A stretch of 32,982 nt of DNA from Oscillospiraceae bacterium (GTDB lineage Bacteria; Bacillota; Clostridia; Oscillospirales; Butyricicoccaceae): the NCBI GenBank assembly GCA_015068285.1, contig SVKW01000005.1:1-32982 (forward strand), given 5' to 3'. The notes below the pieces were generated by a model. It was not told the DNA's origin. It worked only from the letters and a program-made list of their open reading frames with translations, and did not search any database. The position numbers and the translations under genes are program-made. Each line of letters begins with the position of its first letter. Position 1 is the first letter of the stretch. This document shows, piece after piece, positions 1-7,624 of the stretch.

Positions 1-376
1 TCGCAGAATGACGTAGTCTTTCAAGCTCAGCATTCACATCTGAATCTTTTTCGATATATGTGTCTGTCGACGGAATATAAGCTTCCGGCTGGAAGTAGTC
101 ATAGTAAGATACAAAAAACTCTACCGCATTATCAGGAAAAAATTCTCTGAATTCGGTACAAAGCTGAGCCGCAAGCGTTTTATTATGTGTAAGCACAAGC
201 GTAGGGCGCTGAACCTTTTCAATGATATTCGCCATTGTGAACGTCTTACCGGAACCTGTAACACCGAGCAGCGTCTGTTCTTCCATTCCGAGATTTACAC
301 CCATTGCAAGCTTCTCGATGGCATCGACCTGGTCGCCCGCAGGCTTATATTCGGATTTTATTTTAAAATCTGACAT
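1..376 (-). CDS. uvrB: UvrABC excinuclease subunit B, N-terminal 125 residues (runs off window)
   Basis: UvrB is the damage-verifying helicase-like subunit of nucleotide excision repair; it is loaded by UvrA and then recruits UvrC. The minus-strand reading frame from the ATG at 376 opens [16 protein letters not shown]. It has the Walker A motif GVTGSGKT at about residues 38-45, the [10 protein letters not shown] segment, and the UvrB-specific beta-hairpin region [13 protein letters not shown]. The frame is open to base 1, so only the first fifth of the protein is in the window. A GGAGG lies just upstream of the ATG, inside the end of the preceding radC-like gene, with which it overlaps by 14 bases. 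The two genes are therefore probably translationally coupled. The family call is secure. Confidence 0.97.
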   Translation of the reverse strand, partial: MSDFKIKSEYKPAGDQVDAIEKLAMGVNLGMEEQTLLGVTGSGKTFTMANIIEKVQRPTLVLTHNKTLAAQLCTEFREFFPDNAVEFFVSYYDYFQPEAYIPSTDTYIEKDSDVNAELERLRHSA

Positions 377-1058
377 TTTTCTGCCTCCAGTTCGGGTATG
401 AATCGGCATAAGAAACATAGTCCTTATCGCCTACAATAATGTGGTCATAAAGCTCTATACCCAAGGCTTCAAGACCATTCTTAATCATATAAGTTACGCT
501 GTTGTCTGCTTCTGACGGCAACGGCACTCCACCAGGATGGTTATGTGAAATAATTACACCTGCCGCATTGCAGAAAAGGGCTGTCTGTGCTATTTTTCGC
601 ACATTTATTTCAACTGAATTAAAGCTTCCTCTGTGGATAAGCTCACACTTTATAACCTTTGCTTTGGCATCGAGACAGGCTATGTAAACGCATTCCTCTC
701 TTTCGCCGATGAAGCGCGGAAGGAAAAACTCTCCTGCAGCTTTTGAGCTGTTGAGAAATGCCGCTTTATGCTCATCTGTAAGATAACGCTTGGCTATGGC
801 TGGCATAAGCTTGATGAATGCCGCAGAGTTTTCACCCATCCCTTCGATTGTCATCAGTTCTTCAATCGACGCCTCAAACACAGCCGATATAGAGCCAAAG
901 TGTTTTATAAGTCTATGACCTATTTCATTGGTGTCCTTTCTCGGAATTGCATAAAACAGCAAAAGCTCAAGGACATTATGGTCTTCAAAGCCTTCGAGAC
1001 CTTTTTCCAGAAATCTGTTTTTCAATCTTTGTCTGTGATTTTTATGTAATTCTTCCAT
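363..1058 (-). CDS. radC: RadC/JAB-domain protein
   Basis: A 231-residue RadC-type protein. An N-terminal helix-hairpin-helix-like segment (about residues 30-90, with [11 protein letters not shown]) precedes an MPN/JAMM metalloprotease-like domain. The JAMM motif is intact: HNHPGG at 172-177 and PSEAD ending at D185, with a candidate acidic partner near E121/E122. The biochemical role of RadC proteins is unsettled; the historical link to recombination repair has been questioned, so a repair function is inference. Here the gene overlaps uvrB by 14 bases and shares its promoter, which supports some DNA-metabolism link. Start chosen at the ATG at 1058, which gives the family's usual length. Confidence 0.92.
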   Translation of the reverse strand: MEELHKNHRQRLKNRFLEKGLEGFEDHNVLELLLFYAIPRKDTNEIGHRLIKHFGSISAVFEASIEELMTIEGMGENSAAFIKLMPAIAKRYLTDEHKAAFLNSSKAAGEFFLPRFIGEREECVYIACLDAKAKVIKCELIHRGSFNSVEINVRKIAQTALFCNAAGVIISHNHPGGVPLPSEADNSVTYMIKNGLEALGIELYDHIIVGDKDYVSYADSYPNWRQKNVRF

Positions 1059-1154
1059 AGCGCAATTTCCATTCTTTGTAAATAATTCGTATATATGGAC
1101 ACTTCGTTTATACTCAGGAATAATTATTTTTTCAAATCTTTGTTCCCATCTTTT

Positions 1155-1184
1155 ATTATAATAAATTTCTGCTCACTCTGTCAA
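1155..1184 (-). promoter_or_regulatory. Sigma-A promoter for radC-uvrB
   Basis: On the minus strand a perfect -35 TTGACA (1184-1179) is followed by 18 bases and a perfect -10 TATAAT (1160-1155). Transcription would start near 1148, giving an untranslated leader of about 90 bases before the ATG at 1058. Confidence 0.8.
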
Positions 1185-1245
1185 CATAATAAGGCAGATT
1201 TTATCATATATATTTTTGACCAGCTACTTTAAAATGGAGGTTGTT

Positions 1246-3834
1246 ATGAAGCGAATATTATTACTTGTTTTTATGTTTTTATCTGTATCTTTTACCTCTT
1301 CTGCCCTGACACAGGACATGCGCGGAGTGTGGGTAAGCTCTGTGTATAATCTTGACTTTCCATCCGCACCGGGACTTTCGGCAGAACAACTTAAATCAGA
1401 AATTGACAGCATTATTGAAAAGGTCAAATCCAATGGACTTACCGATATTTTTCTGCAGGTACGCCCCACCTGCGACGCCCTTTACAAGTCGGCTATTTTC
1501 CCTTCGAGTGCCTATGTCTGCACTACACAAGGCGATAATTTCCCCGATGATTTCGATATTTTGCAATACTTTATCGACAAGGGTGCAGAGTTCGGCATAA
1601 ATATTCACGCATGGATAAATCCTTATCGTATTACGCGCGGCGGCTTTTCTTCAAAGGAAGAGGCTATGGAAGCTTTGTCGGCAGATAATCCTGCGAGAGC
1701 TTTGGCTGATGATGTTATTTTTCACACAGACGGGAATCTTTATTTCGATCCATCTTCCGAAAAAGTCCGACAGTTAATTATAGATGGTGCTCTCGAACTT
1801 GTGAATAATTATGACATTGCCGGTATACATCTCGATGACTATTTTTACCCTTCTTCTGATTTTAATGATGGCAGGTCATACCAAAGTCTTAAACTTGAAA
1901 ATGAGGATTTACACTCGTTCCGTGTACGTCAGGTGGACAGCCTGATTTATTCACTTTATGATGCAATAAACTCTGCCGATCCCGAGTGCCTGTTTGGTGT
2001 TTCCCCTTTTGGCGTGTGGGCAAATAAATCGAGTAATGAAAATGGAAGTGACACACGCTCATCTCAGTCATATTATGACCATTATGCAGATACTTTAAAA
2101 TGGGTAAAGAATGAAAAGCTTGATTATATAATGCCTCAGCTTTACTGGAATATCGGAAACAATGAGGCCGATTATTCCGTACTTTTGAAATGGTGGAATG
2201 AAGCTGTTGAGGGCACCTCAGTAAAGCTCTATACCGGCAATGCGGCATACAGGATCGCAGATGGCGAGCTGGGATATACGGCTGATGAGATTTCCGCACA
2301 GCTTGAGCTGAACATTGCATCAGAAAATTGCAGCGGCTTTTGTCTGTTCCGTCTTAACAGCATAGATGACAGTTTGACAGAAAAACTGTCTTGTTTTGCA
2401 GATAATTCGGAACTTTACATTGCCGTTGAAAATGACAATTTCCAGACTACGCTTCCAAGATTCCATTTTTATGGTACGACCGGTAATCCGCTCTCCGTAA
2501 ACGGACAGCCTGTTGAAACATCTTCAGACGGATACTTTTCCATTTCCAAACCTCTGGTTTACGGAGCTAATGAATTTGTTTTCACATCCGGAAATAATCT
2601 GCGAAAAGTAAACATATTCAGAAAATATACATTAAATAAAGCTGTAAATGGATACAACTTTACACTCCCCTGTGATACTGGGATTATAACCGCTGTGTTT
2701 ACAGCCTGCAAAGCCAATGGCTCTTTTTTCGGGTGCTTTTATCCCGGAAATATTTTGAAGGAATACAATGATGAAAATATCTTTTCTGTTTCTGTCGCAA
2801 ATGAGTCTTCCAATATATATCTAAATCCCGCAACCGATAATGGCGCAATATCCGTGTTGCCTGCAGGCATCAGATGGAATGTGACCGCTTCAAAAGGCGA
2901 GTTTTTCTGTCTGGAAAGCCTCGGCTGGATAAAGAAAGATAATTGCCAAATACTTTCAAAACCAGTAAAACCTGATGGAAAAATTAAGAAAAGCTCTGCT
3001 TTTGATGAGGATAATATGCTCACAATACGATTTGAGCATTCAGATAAAATCCATTACGCAATCACAGAAAGCGAAACCGGATATAATTTGCATTTAAGCG
3101 GTATTTCTTGCATTGAATACCTCCCCGAAGCTATAGAAAACGGCAGTACTATGCTTAATTCAGGCGGACTGGTTTACACCTTTACACCATCGGTAAATAC
3201 TGACATATCAGGATATGACATAGTATATTATAATGGATATACAGATATAATTTTTTACAAGAAGCCTGTTGCCGAGGATTCTGATTTACCCCTTGCCGGA
3301 ATCTCATTTTTACTTGATGCCGGGCACGGCGGAAGCCAGGTGGGAGCACTTTCCTGCTCTCCCGATATTTATGAAAAAGATATAAATCTTGACTACACAC
3401 TTGCTCTTGGTGAAAAACTTTCCGCACTCGGCGCAGATGTAAAATATACTCGCACAGAAGATGCCGATATATCTCTTGATGAAAGATACAAAATGGCCTT
3501 GGGCACGAATGGAGTATTTATTTCAATTCACAACGACAGCATAAGCAACTCATCTGTAAGCACAAATATGAGTGGTGTTTCTCTCCATGTGAATAATCGT
3601 CATTCCTCTTTACTGGCAGATTATATTGCTGATAATATGGGCGACATACCCGCCAATTATATTTCCCGCAATTCCAATTTATATATGGCAAAGCCCAAAA
3701 ACACATACAGTATTCTCATAGAAAACCAGTTTGTCTCTTCCCCGTCCTCTCTTGAATTGTTGCTCTCCGAAGAATACAAATCTCATTTTATTGACTTATT
3801 ATCCAATGCATTATGCAATTTCTTTGCAGAATAG
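1246..3834 (+). CDS. Secreted GHL10 (DUF187)-N-acetylmuramoyl-L-alanine amidase fusion
   Basis: A large (862 aa) exported cell-wall enzyme. The N-terminus MKRILLLVFMFLSVSFTSSA is a typical signal peptide. Residues about 25-385 are a family-10-like glycoside hydrolase (GHL10/DUF187) barrel, with MRGVWVSSVYNLDFPS, FLQVRP, INIHAWINPYR and AGIHLDDYFYP. A central region of about 300 residues is beta-rich and not recognised. Residues about 685-862 are an Amidase_3 domain with zinc ligands in LLDAGHGG, YEKDINLDY and ISIHND, and the catalytic Glu in ILIENQF. The start is the ATG at 1246, preceded 5 bases upstream by GGAGG; an in-frame TTG at 1216 lacks a ribosome site and would bury the signal peptide. 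Fusing a putative glycan hydrolase to a stem-peptide amidase suggests double cleavage of peptidoglycan. The substrate of the first domain is inference. Confidence 0.92.
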   Translation: MKRILLLVFMFLSVSFTSSALTQDMRGVWVSSVYNLDFPSAPGLSAEQLKSEIDSIIEKVKSNGLTDIFLQVRPTCDALYKSAIFPSSAYVCTTQGDNFPDDFDILQYFIDKGAEFGINIHAWINPYRITRGGFSSKEEAMEALSADNPARALADDVIFHTDGNLYFDPSSEKVRQLIIDGALELVNNYDIAGIHLDDYFYPSSDFNDGRSYQSLKLENEDLHSFRVRQVDSLIYSLYDAINSADPECLFGVSPFGVWANKSSNENGSDTRSSQSYYDHYADTLKWVKNEKLDYIMPQLYWNIGNNEADYSVLLKWWNEAVEGTSVKLYTGNAAYRIADGELGYTADEISAQLELNIASENCSGFCLFRLNSIDDSLTEKLSCFADNSELYIAVENDNFQTTLPRFHFYGTTGNPLSVNGQPVETSSDGYFSISKPLVYGANEFVFTSGNNLRKVNIFRKYTLNKAVNGYNFTLPCDTGIITAVFTACKANGSFFGCFYPGNILKEYNDENIFSVSVANESSNIYLNPATDNGAISVLPAGIRWNVTASKGEFFCLESLGWIKKDNCQILSKPVKPDGKIKKSSAFDEDNMLTIRFEHSDKIHYAITESETGYNLHLSGISCIEYLPEAIENGSTMLNSGGLVYTFTPSVNTDISGYDIVYYNGYTDIIFYKKPVAEDSDLPLAGISFLLDAGHGGSQVGALSCSPDIYEKDINLDYTLALGEKLSALGADVKYTRTEDADISLDERYKMALGTNGVFISIHNDSISNSSVSTNMSGVSLHVNNRHSSLLADYIADNMGDIPANYISRNSNLYMAKPKNTYSILIENQFVSSPSSLELLLSEEYKSHFIDLLSNALCNFFAE

Positions 3835-3846
3835 TATATTTCACAC

Positions 3847-3875
3847 TTGCAAGCACCATCTATATGTGATAGAAT
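3847..3875 (+). promoter_or_regulatory. Sigma-A-like promoter for HAD gene
   Basis: TTGCAA (3847-3852), a 17-base spacer and TAGAAT (3870-3875), about 30 bases before the chosen ATG at 3906. Confidence 0.6.
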
Positions 3876-3905
3876 ATTAGAAAATAATATTTTATGGTGT
3901 TAATT

Positions 3906-4481
3906 ATGAATGTATACGATTTTGATAAAACAATTTTCAATCCTGACAGCTCAAAGAAGTTTATCTTCTACTGTCTTAAAAAGAAGCCTTATGTAGTCTA
4001 CAGACTTCCGCTTGCCGGCGTTTACTTTATCAAGTATAAGCTTGGTCTTTGTGAAAAGGACAGAATGAAGGAAAAACTTTTCAGCATTATTCGTCATTTC
4101 CAGCCGCTTGACAAATATGTACATGATTTCTGGAGCAAGAATATGGACGGTTTTTCCAAGTATTATCTTGCACAGAAAAGACCGGATGATGTTATCATCT
4201 CCGCAAGCCCGTCTTTCCTGCTTCGCGACATTTGTAAAGAGCTTGGAATAGGCACACTTATCGCCTCTGAAGCAGATGAAAAGACTGGTAAATGGCTGAG
4301 AAAAAATTGCTATGGTGCAGAAAAAGTAGTACGATACAGAGAAATTTTCGGTGATGCAAAAATCGATGAATTCTATTCCGACTCCCTTTCTGACAGCCCT
4401 CTTGCAGAAATTGCTGAAAAGGCTTTTGTCGTCGACTATGAAACACTTACACCTTGGGAAGAATACAAAAAGCAGCACTAA
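3906..4481 (+). CDS. HAD-superfamily IB phosphatase (SerB/PSP-like fold)
   Basis: A 191-residue haloacid-dehalogenase phosphatase. Motif I is VYDFDKTIF, with nucleophile D5 and acid/base D7. Motif II is the Ser in IISASPS, a motif III Lys lies in KVVRY, and motif IV is YSDSLSDSPL. The helical cap of about 80 residues between motifs I and II marks it as subclass IB, the group that includes phosphoserine phosphatase and membrane-lipid phosphatases. The substrate cannot be told from sequence. An upstream in-frame ATG at 3894 has no ribosome site, whereas a GGTG precedes the ATG at 3906, so the shorter form is preferred. It is a single-gene unit with its own promoter and terminator. Because no classical serB is seen near the serine operon, it is one of three candidates for that step in this window. 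Confidence 0.85.
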   Translation: MNVYDFDKTIFNPDSSKKFIFYCLKKKPYVVYRLPLAGVYFIKYKLGLCEKDRMKEKLFSIIRHFQPLDKYVHDFWSKNMDGFSKYYLAQKRPDDVIISASPSFLLRDICKELGIGTLIASEADEKTGKWLRKNCYGAEKVVRYREIFGDAKIDEFYSDSLSDSPLAEIAEKAFVVDYETLTPWEEYKKQH

Positions 4482-4486
4482 CTTAA

Positions 4487-4511
4487 AAAGGAAGCCTTAT
4501 CGGCTTCCTTT
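4487..4511. terminator. Bidirectional intrinsic terminator
   Basis: A perfect 10-bp stem AAAGGAAGCC / GGCTTCCTTT with a 5-base loop. It is followed by GTTTTTT on the plus strand and by TTTTT on the minus strand. It serves the convergent HAD gene (plus) and the small membrane protein gene, whose last codons lie inside the hairpin. Confidence 0.88.
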
Positions 4512-4817
4512 GTTTTTTATAAAATATATGATTATTGATAAAATTACCCCTATGAATAGTGCAAAAACTCCGCCGTATATTATAAGCAATCCAAATAAAT
4601 CCCAGCCTGTTATGATATGCGACAAGCCTTCAAGAGTGATAACTGCAATCGCAAGAATAAATGCAAATGCCCATTTAAGATAGCTTTTTACCTTTTTCAG
4701 CAAAATATACTGAATAACAAAACCTATTATAACACATATCCACAGCGGTATAGTTATCTGCCATGCTTCTGTGCTGAAAAATGCATGAAACATTCCGATT
4801 TCAAACATTTCTTTCAT
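4497..4817 (-). CDS. Small hypothetical membrane protein, three membrane helices
   Basis: A 106-residue protein not recognised as a named family. Three hydrophobic helices are visible at about residues 19-40, 47-68 and 74-98, separated by short loops, and the C-terminus is basic (KNKGSR). The ATG at 4817 comes one base after the stop of the upstream phosphoglycerate-mutase-like gene, with the ribosome site GGAGGG inside that gene's last codons. It is therefore the third gene of the thrC operon by position. Its stop lies inside the bidirectional terminator. No transporter or enzyme signature is seen; a role linked to threonine or homoserine is only suggested by position. Confidence 0.75.
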   Translation of the reverse strand: MKEMFEIGMFHAFFSTEAWQITIPLWICVIIGFVIQYILLKKVKSYLKWAFAFILAIAVITLEGLSHIITGWDLFGLLIIYGGVFALFIGVILSIIIYFIKNKGSR

Positions 4818-4818
4818 A

Positions 4819-6042
4819 CTATCCCTCCTGTTTCAGAAGTTCTCCCATCAATTCGTGTGCTTTGTCAAAGAAAACACCTGTGTTTTTAGCGTTAGTTTCT
4901 GTGTATACAAACGCGTTTTCTGCAGGAATGTCCATGTTTCTGTACATTGCAAACGGAACAGGATCTGCCGAATGAGTTCTTATCACCATCGGAGTCGGAT
5001 GATCAGGCATAATAAGCACAGAATAGTCGTCACCGCAATTTTCAAGATACTCCATAACAGGAGCTATAACCTTGCTGTCGATATCTTCAATACATTCGAT
5101 TTTCTCTTTAAGCTGATTGTGATGGCCGCATTCGTCAGCCGCTTCAACATGAAGATAAACAAAACTGTAACCGTCCTCAAAGGCTTTTATCGCAGCTTTT
5201 GCCTTAGCAAGATAATCTGTTTCAAATGTGCCCGTGATATTTCCCTCAACATGAAGAACATCAAGCCCTGCGCAGATGCCTATGCCTCTTATAAGATCGA
5301 CAGCAGAAATAATTCCGCCTTTTTCTATGCCAAACTTCTCTTTATATGGTGTAAGGGCAGGCTTTCTTCCTTCGCCCCAGAACCACAGACAGTTAGCAGG
5401 ATTCTTCCCCTCGGCAATACGCTTTTTATTGACCGGATGATCTTTGAGCAGCTCATAGGAGCGGCGCATCATTGAATAAAGATAGAGAGCATTTTCCCCA
5501 TCAGGAAGATATTCAAAAACAGGCTTGCCGCTTATATCGTGAGGAGGAGTTGTGACTGCGCCTGTATCTGCATTTCTCAGCACAAGACAATGGCGATAGC
5601 TTATACCGCAGTAAAGCTCAATAAAATCATTACGGAAGGTCTTGTCCATGTATTCGATAAGCTGACGAGCTTCTTCTGTGGAAATCTCACCTGCGCTGTA
5701 GTCGTGCATTATACATTCGTCGATATTATCTGAGCCGGAAAGGGTCACAAGATTACATCTGTATGCCACATCTTCTGCCGCAAGTTCAATTCCCATATTC
5801 ACAGCTTCAAGCGGGGATCTGCCTGTATAATAAACATGGGGATCATATCCGAAAACCGAAAGATTGGCGTTATCGCTGCCCGGATGCATACCAACAGGAA
5901 CTGTGCGCGCAAGACCGAATATACCTTTGCCTGCAATTTTGTCCATATTCGGGTGTTTTGACACTTCAAGCGGAGTTTTTCCGTCGAGCTCAGGTACAGG
6001 ATAATCGGCCATACCATCACAAAGAATAACTATCGTTTTCAT
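4819..6042 (-). CDS. ApgM-like alkaline-phosphatase-superfamily enzyme, probable homoserine kinase (TIGR02535 type)
   Basis: A 407-residue protein of the metal-dependent, cofactor-independent phosphoglycerate mutase/alkaline phosphatase superfamily, archaeal ApgM branch. Visible metal-site motifs are ILCDGMADYP with D9, the nucleophile region HPGSDNANLS (S56), and the C-terminal MPDHPTP and RTHSADPVPF. Proteins of this form are often annotated as phosphoglycerate mutase. The subgroup known as TIGR02535 has been proposed as a replacement homoserine kinase in genomes lacking ThrB, because it sits with threonine genes. Here it begins 3 bases after thrC ends, with its ribosome site GGGAGG in the last thrC codons, which strongly favours the homoserine kinase reading. 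Superfamily is certain; the kinase activity is inference from family and operon. Confidence 0.85.
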   Translation of the reverse strand: MKTIVILCDGMADYPVPELDGKTPLEVSKHPNMDKIAGKGIFGLARTVPVGMHPGSDNANLSVFGYDPHVYYTGRSPLEAVNMGIELAAEDVAYRCNLVTLSGSDNIDECIMHDYSAGEISTEEARQLIEYMDKTFRNDFIELYCGISYRHCLVLRNADTGAVTTPPHDISGKPVFEYLPDGENALYLYSMMRRSYELLKDHPVNKKRIAEGKNPANCLWFWGEGRKPALTPYKEKFGIEKGGIISAVDLIRGIGICAGLDVLHVEGNITGTFETDYLAKAKAAIKAFEDGYSFVYLHVEAADECGHHNQLKEKIECIEDIDSKVIAPVMEYLENCGDDYSVLIMPDHPTPMVIRTHSADPVPFAMYRNMDIPAENAFVYTETNAKNTGVFFDKAHELMGELLKQEG

Positions 6043-6045
6043 GTT

Positions 6046-7533
6046 TTACCTCCCTTTTAACCAGTTGAGAACCTCGCTTCTCATATCATCTTTTTCTATA
6101 ACCTTTTCAAATCTTGGAGTTTTATTTTTAAGCTCAGCTAAAGGCGCAGGAGCTTTTTTATTTACAGCATTTTCCAGATTCGCAAGCTTTTCAAAGTCAT
6201 CGCCGCTGTTTTCTTCATCCAAAGCAGAAAGAATTGCAGGAGCGAACTTGAAAGGCGATGCGGTAGACACAACAACCATAGGGAAATCTTCAGACTGTGA
6301 GATTTTATACTGCTCGGCAACATTTACACCTACTGCAGTATGTGTATCGCAGAGATAACCAGTTTCATTATATATTCTCTTTATCGTTTCAGCCGTATCG
6401 TTATCATCGCAGCAGAAGCCGATAAAACCTTCTTCGTGAAGTTTGTTTAAAATATCTTCTCCGATATTATATTTACCATTTTCCTTAAGCTGTTTCATCC
6501 AGTTTTTTACAGTTTCATCATCTGTGAGCATAAAGAGAAGTCTTTCAAGATTGGATGAAATCAGAATATCCATACTTGGCGATGTTGTAAGATGGAATGT
6601 GCGGTTTCTGTCGTAAACACCTGTTTCGAGGAATTCTGTCAGCACATTATTTTCATTCGATGCGCAAACGAGTTTATTTATCGGCAATCCGCTCTTCTTC
6701 GCCATATATCCTGCAAGAATATTGCCAAAATTGCCTGTTGGCACACAAAAATCCACTTTATCCCCTGTTTTTATAACATTATTTTTAACAAGACGGGAAT
6801 ATGCCCAATAATAATAGACAATCTGCGGCGCAAGTCTGCCCCAGTTGATAGAGTTGGCGCTGGAAAGCATAATTCTATTTTCAGCAAGCTCATCTGCCAT
6901 CTCAGCGTCGGTGAATATTGCCTTTACACCATTCTGGGTATCATCAAAATTGCCCTTTACCGCAAATACATTGACGTTATTACCTGTCTGGGTAACCATC
7001 TGATAACGCTGGATATCTGATGTGCCACCATGAGGATAGAATACGCATATTTTCGTGCCATTTACGTCTGCAAAGCCTTCAAGGGCGGCTTTTCCTGTAT
7101 CGCCCGATGTGGCTACAAGAATAGCAACCGTCTTATCTTCGCCGCATTTTCTTGCTGCAGCAGGAAGAAGCTGAGGAAGCATCTGGAGCGCAAAATCTTT
7201 AAAAGCACATGTCGGACCATGCCACAATTCAAGGCTGTACATATTGTCCTTTACTTTGATAAGCGGAGCTACTTCATCCGTATCAAACTGAATGCCGTAT
7301 GCATTTTTTACATACTCCGCAAGCTCTTCGGCTGTATAGTCAGGCAGAAAATCCTTAAGGACAGTTTCGGCAGTTTTATGATAATCATAGTCTGCCATTT
7401 TACCAATTTCTTCAATGCTGATTTCTGGCATTGTGTGCGGAATATAGAGTCCTCCGTCATCTGCAAGACCGTTCAGAATGGCATGAGCAGACGGAACATT
7501 CATTTCTTTATTTCTTGTGCTGCAGAATAGCAT
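6046..7533 (-). CDS. thrC: Threonine synthase
   Basis: ThrC is the PLP enzyme that converts O-phospho-L-homoserine to threonine and phosphate. The 495-residue protein has the ThrC N-terminus with DDGGLYIP, the PLP-lysine motif in HGPTCAFKDFALQ (K112), LVATSGDTGKAALEGF, and SSANSINWGRLAPQ. It is the usual length for the long bacterial/fungal-type form. The start is the ATG at 7533, preceded by GGGAGGG; a longer reading from a TTG at 7548 would run through that ribosome site. It is the first gene of a three-gene operon with the probable homoserine kinase and a small membrane protein. No T-box leader is present, as the promoter is only about 35 bases upstream. Confidence 0.97.
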   Translation of the reverse strand: MLFCSTRNKEMNVPSAHAILNGLADDGGLYIPHTMPEISIEEIGKMADYDYHKTAETVLKDFLPDYTAEELAEYVKNAYGIQFDTDEVAPLIKVKDNMYSLELWHGPTCAFKDFALQMLPQLLPAAARKCGEDKTVAILVATSGDTGKAALEGFADVNGTKICVFYPHGGTSDIQRYQMVTQTGNNVNVFAVKGNFDDTQNGVKAIFTDAEMADELAENRIMLSSANSINWGRLAPQIVYYYWAYSRLVKNNVIKTGDKVDFCVPTGNFGNILAGYMAKKSGLPINKLVCASNENNVLTEFLETGVYDRNRTFHLTTSPSMDILISSNLERLLFMLTDDETVKNWMKQLKENGKYNIGEDILNKLHEEGFIGFCCDDNDTAETIKRIYNETGYLCDTHTAVGVNVAEQYKISQSEDFPMVVVSTASPFKFAPAILSALDEENSGDDFEKLANLENAVNKKAPAPLAELKNKTPRFEKVIEKDDMRSEVLNWLKGR

Positions 7534-7567
7534 GGTATTCCCTCCCAAATAAAGTATCTTTGTTTAC

Positions 7568-7576
7568 ATTATACCA
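7568..7576 (-). promoter_or_regulatory. Extended -10 promoter for thrC operon
   Basis: The minus strand reads TGGTATAAT, a perfect -10 with the extended TGn element; the -35 position is weak. It lies about 35 bases upstream of the thrC ATG. Confidence 0.6.
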
Positions 7577-7593
7577 TATACTTATACAAAAAT

Positions 7594-7618
7594 AAAGCCG
7601 GACTTATCATCCGGCTTT
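7594..7618 (-). terminator. Intrinsic terminator of VWA gene
   Basis: A 9-bp stem AAAGCCGGA / TCCGGCTTT with a 7-base loop, followed on the minus strand by ATTTTTG. It lies just after the stop of the VWA-domain gene and before the thrC promoter. Confidence 0.85.
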
Positions 7619-7624
7619 GATTTT

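Noticed and set aside
1889-2320. 143-codon minus-strand frame inside the GHL10 domain
   Set aside because: Lies within a well-supported coding region and has no recognisable features.
7534-7624. T-box or riboswitch before thrC
   Set aside because: The gap holds only an extended -10 promoter and the terminator of the previous gene; there is no room for a T-box.
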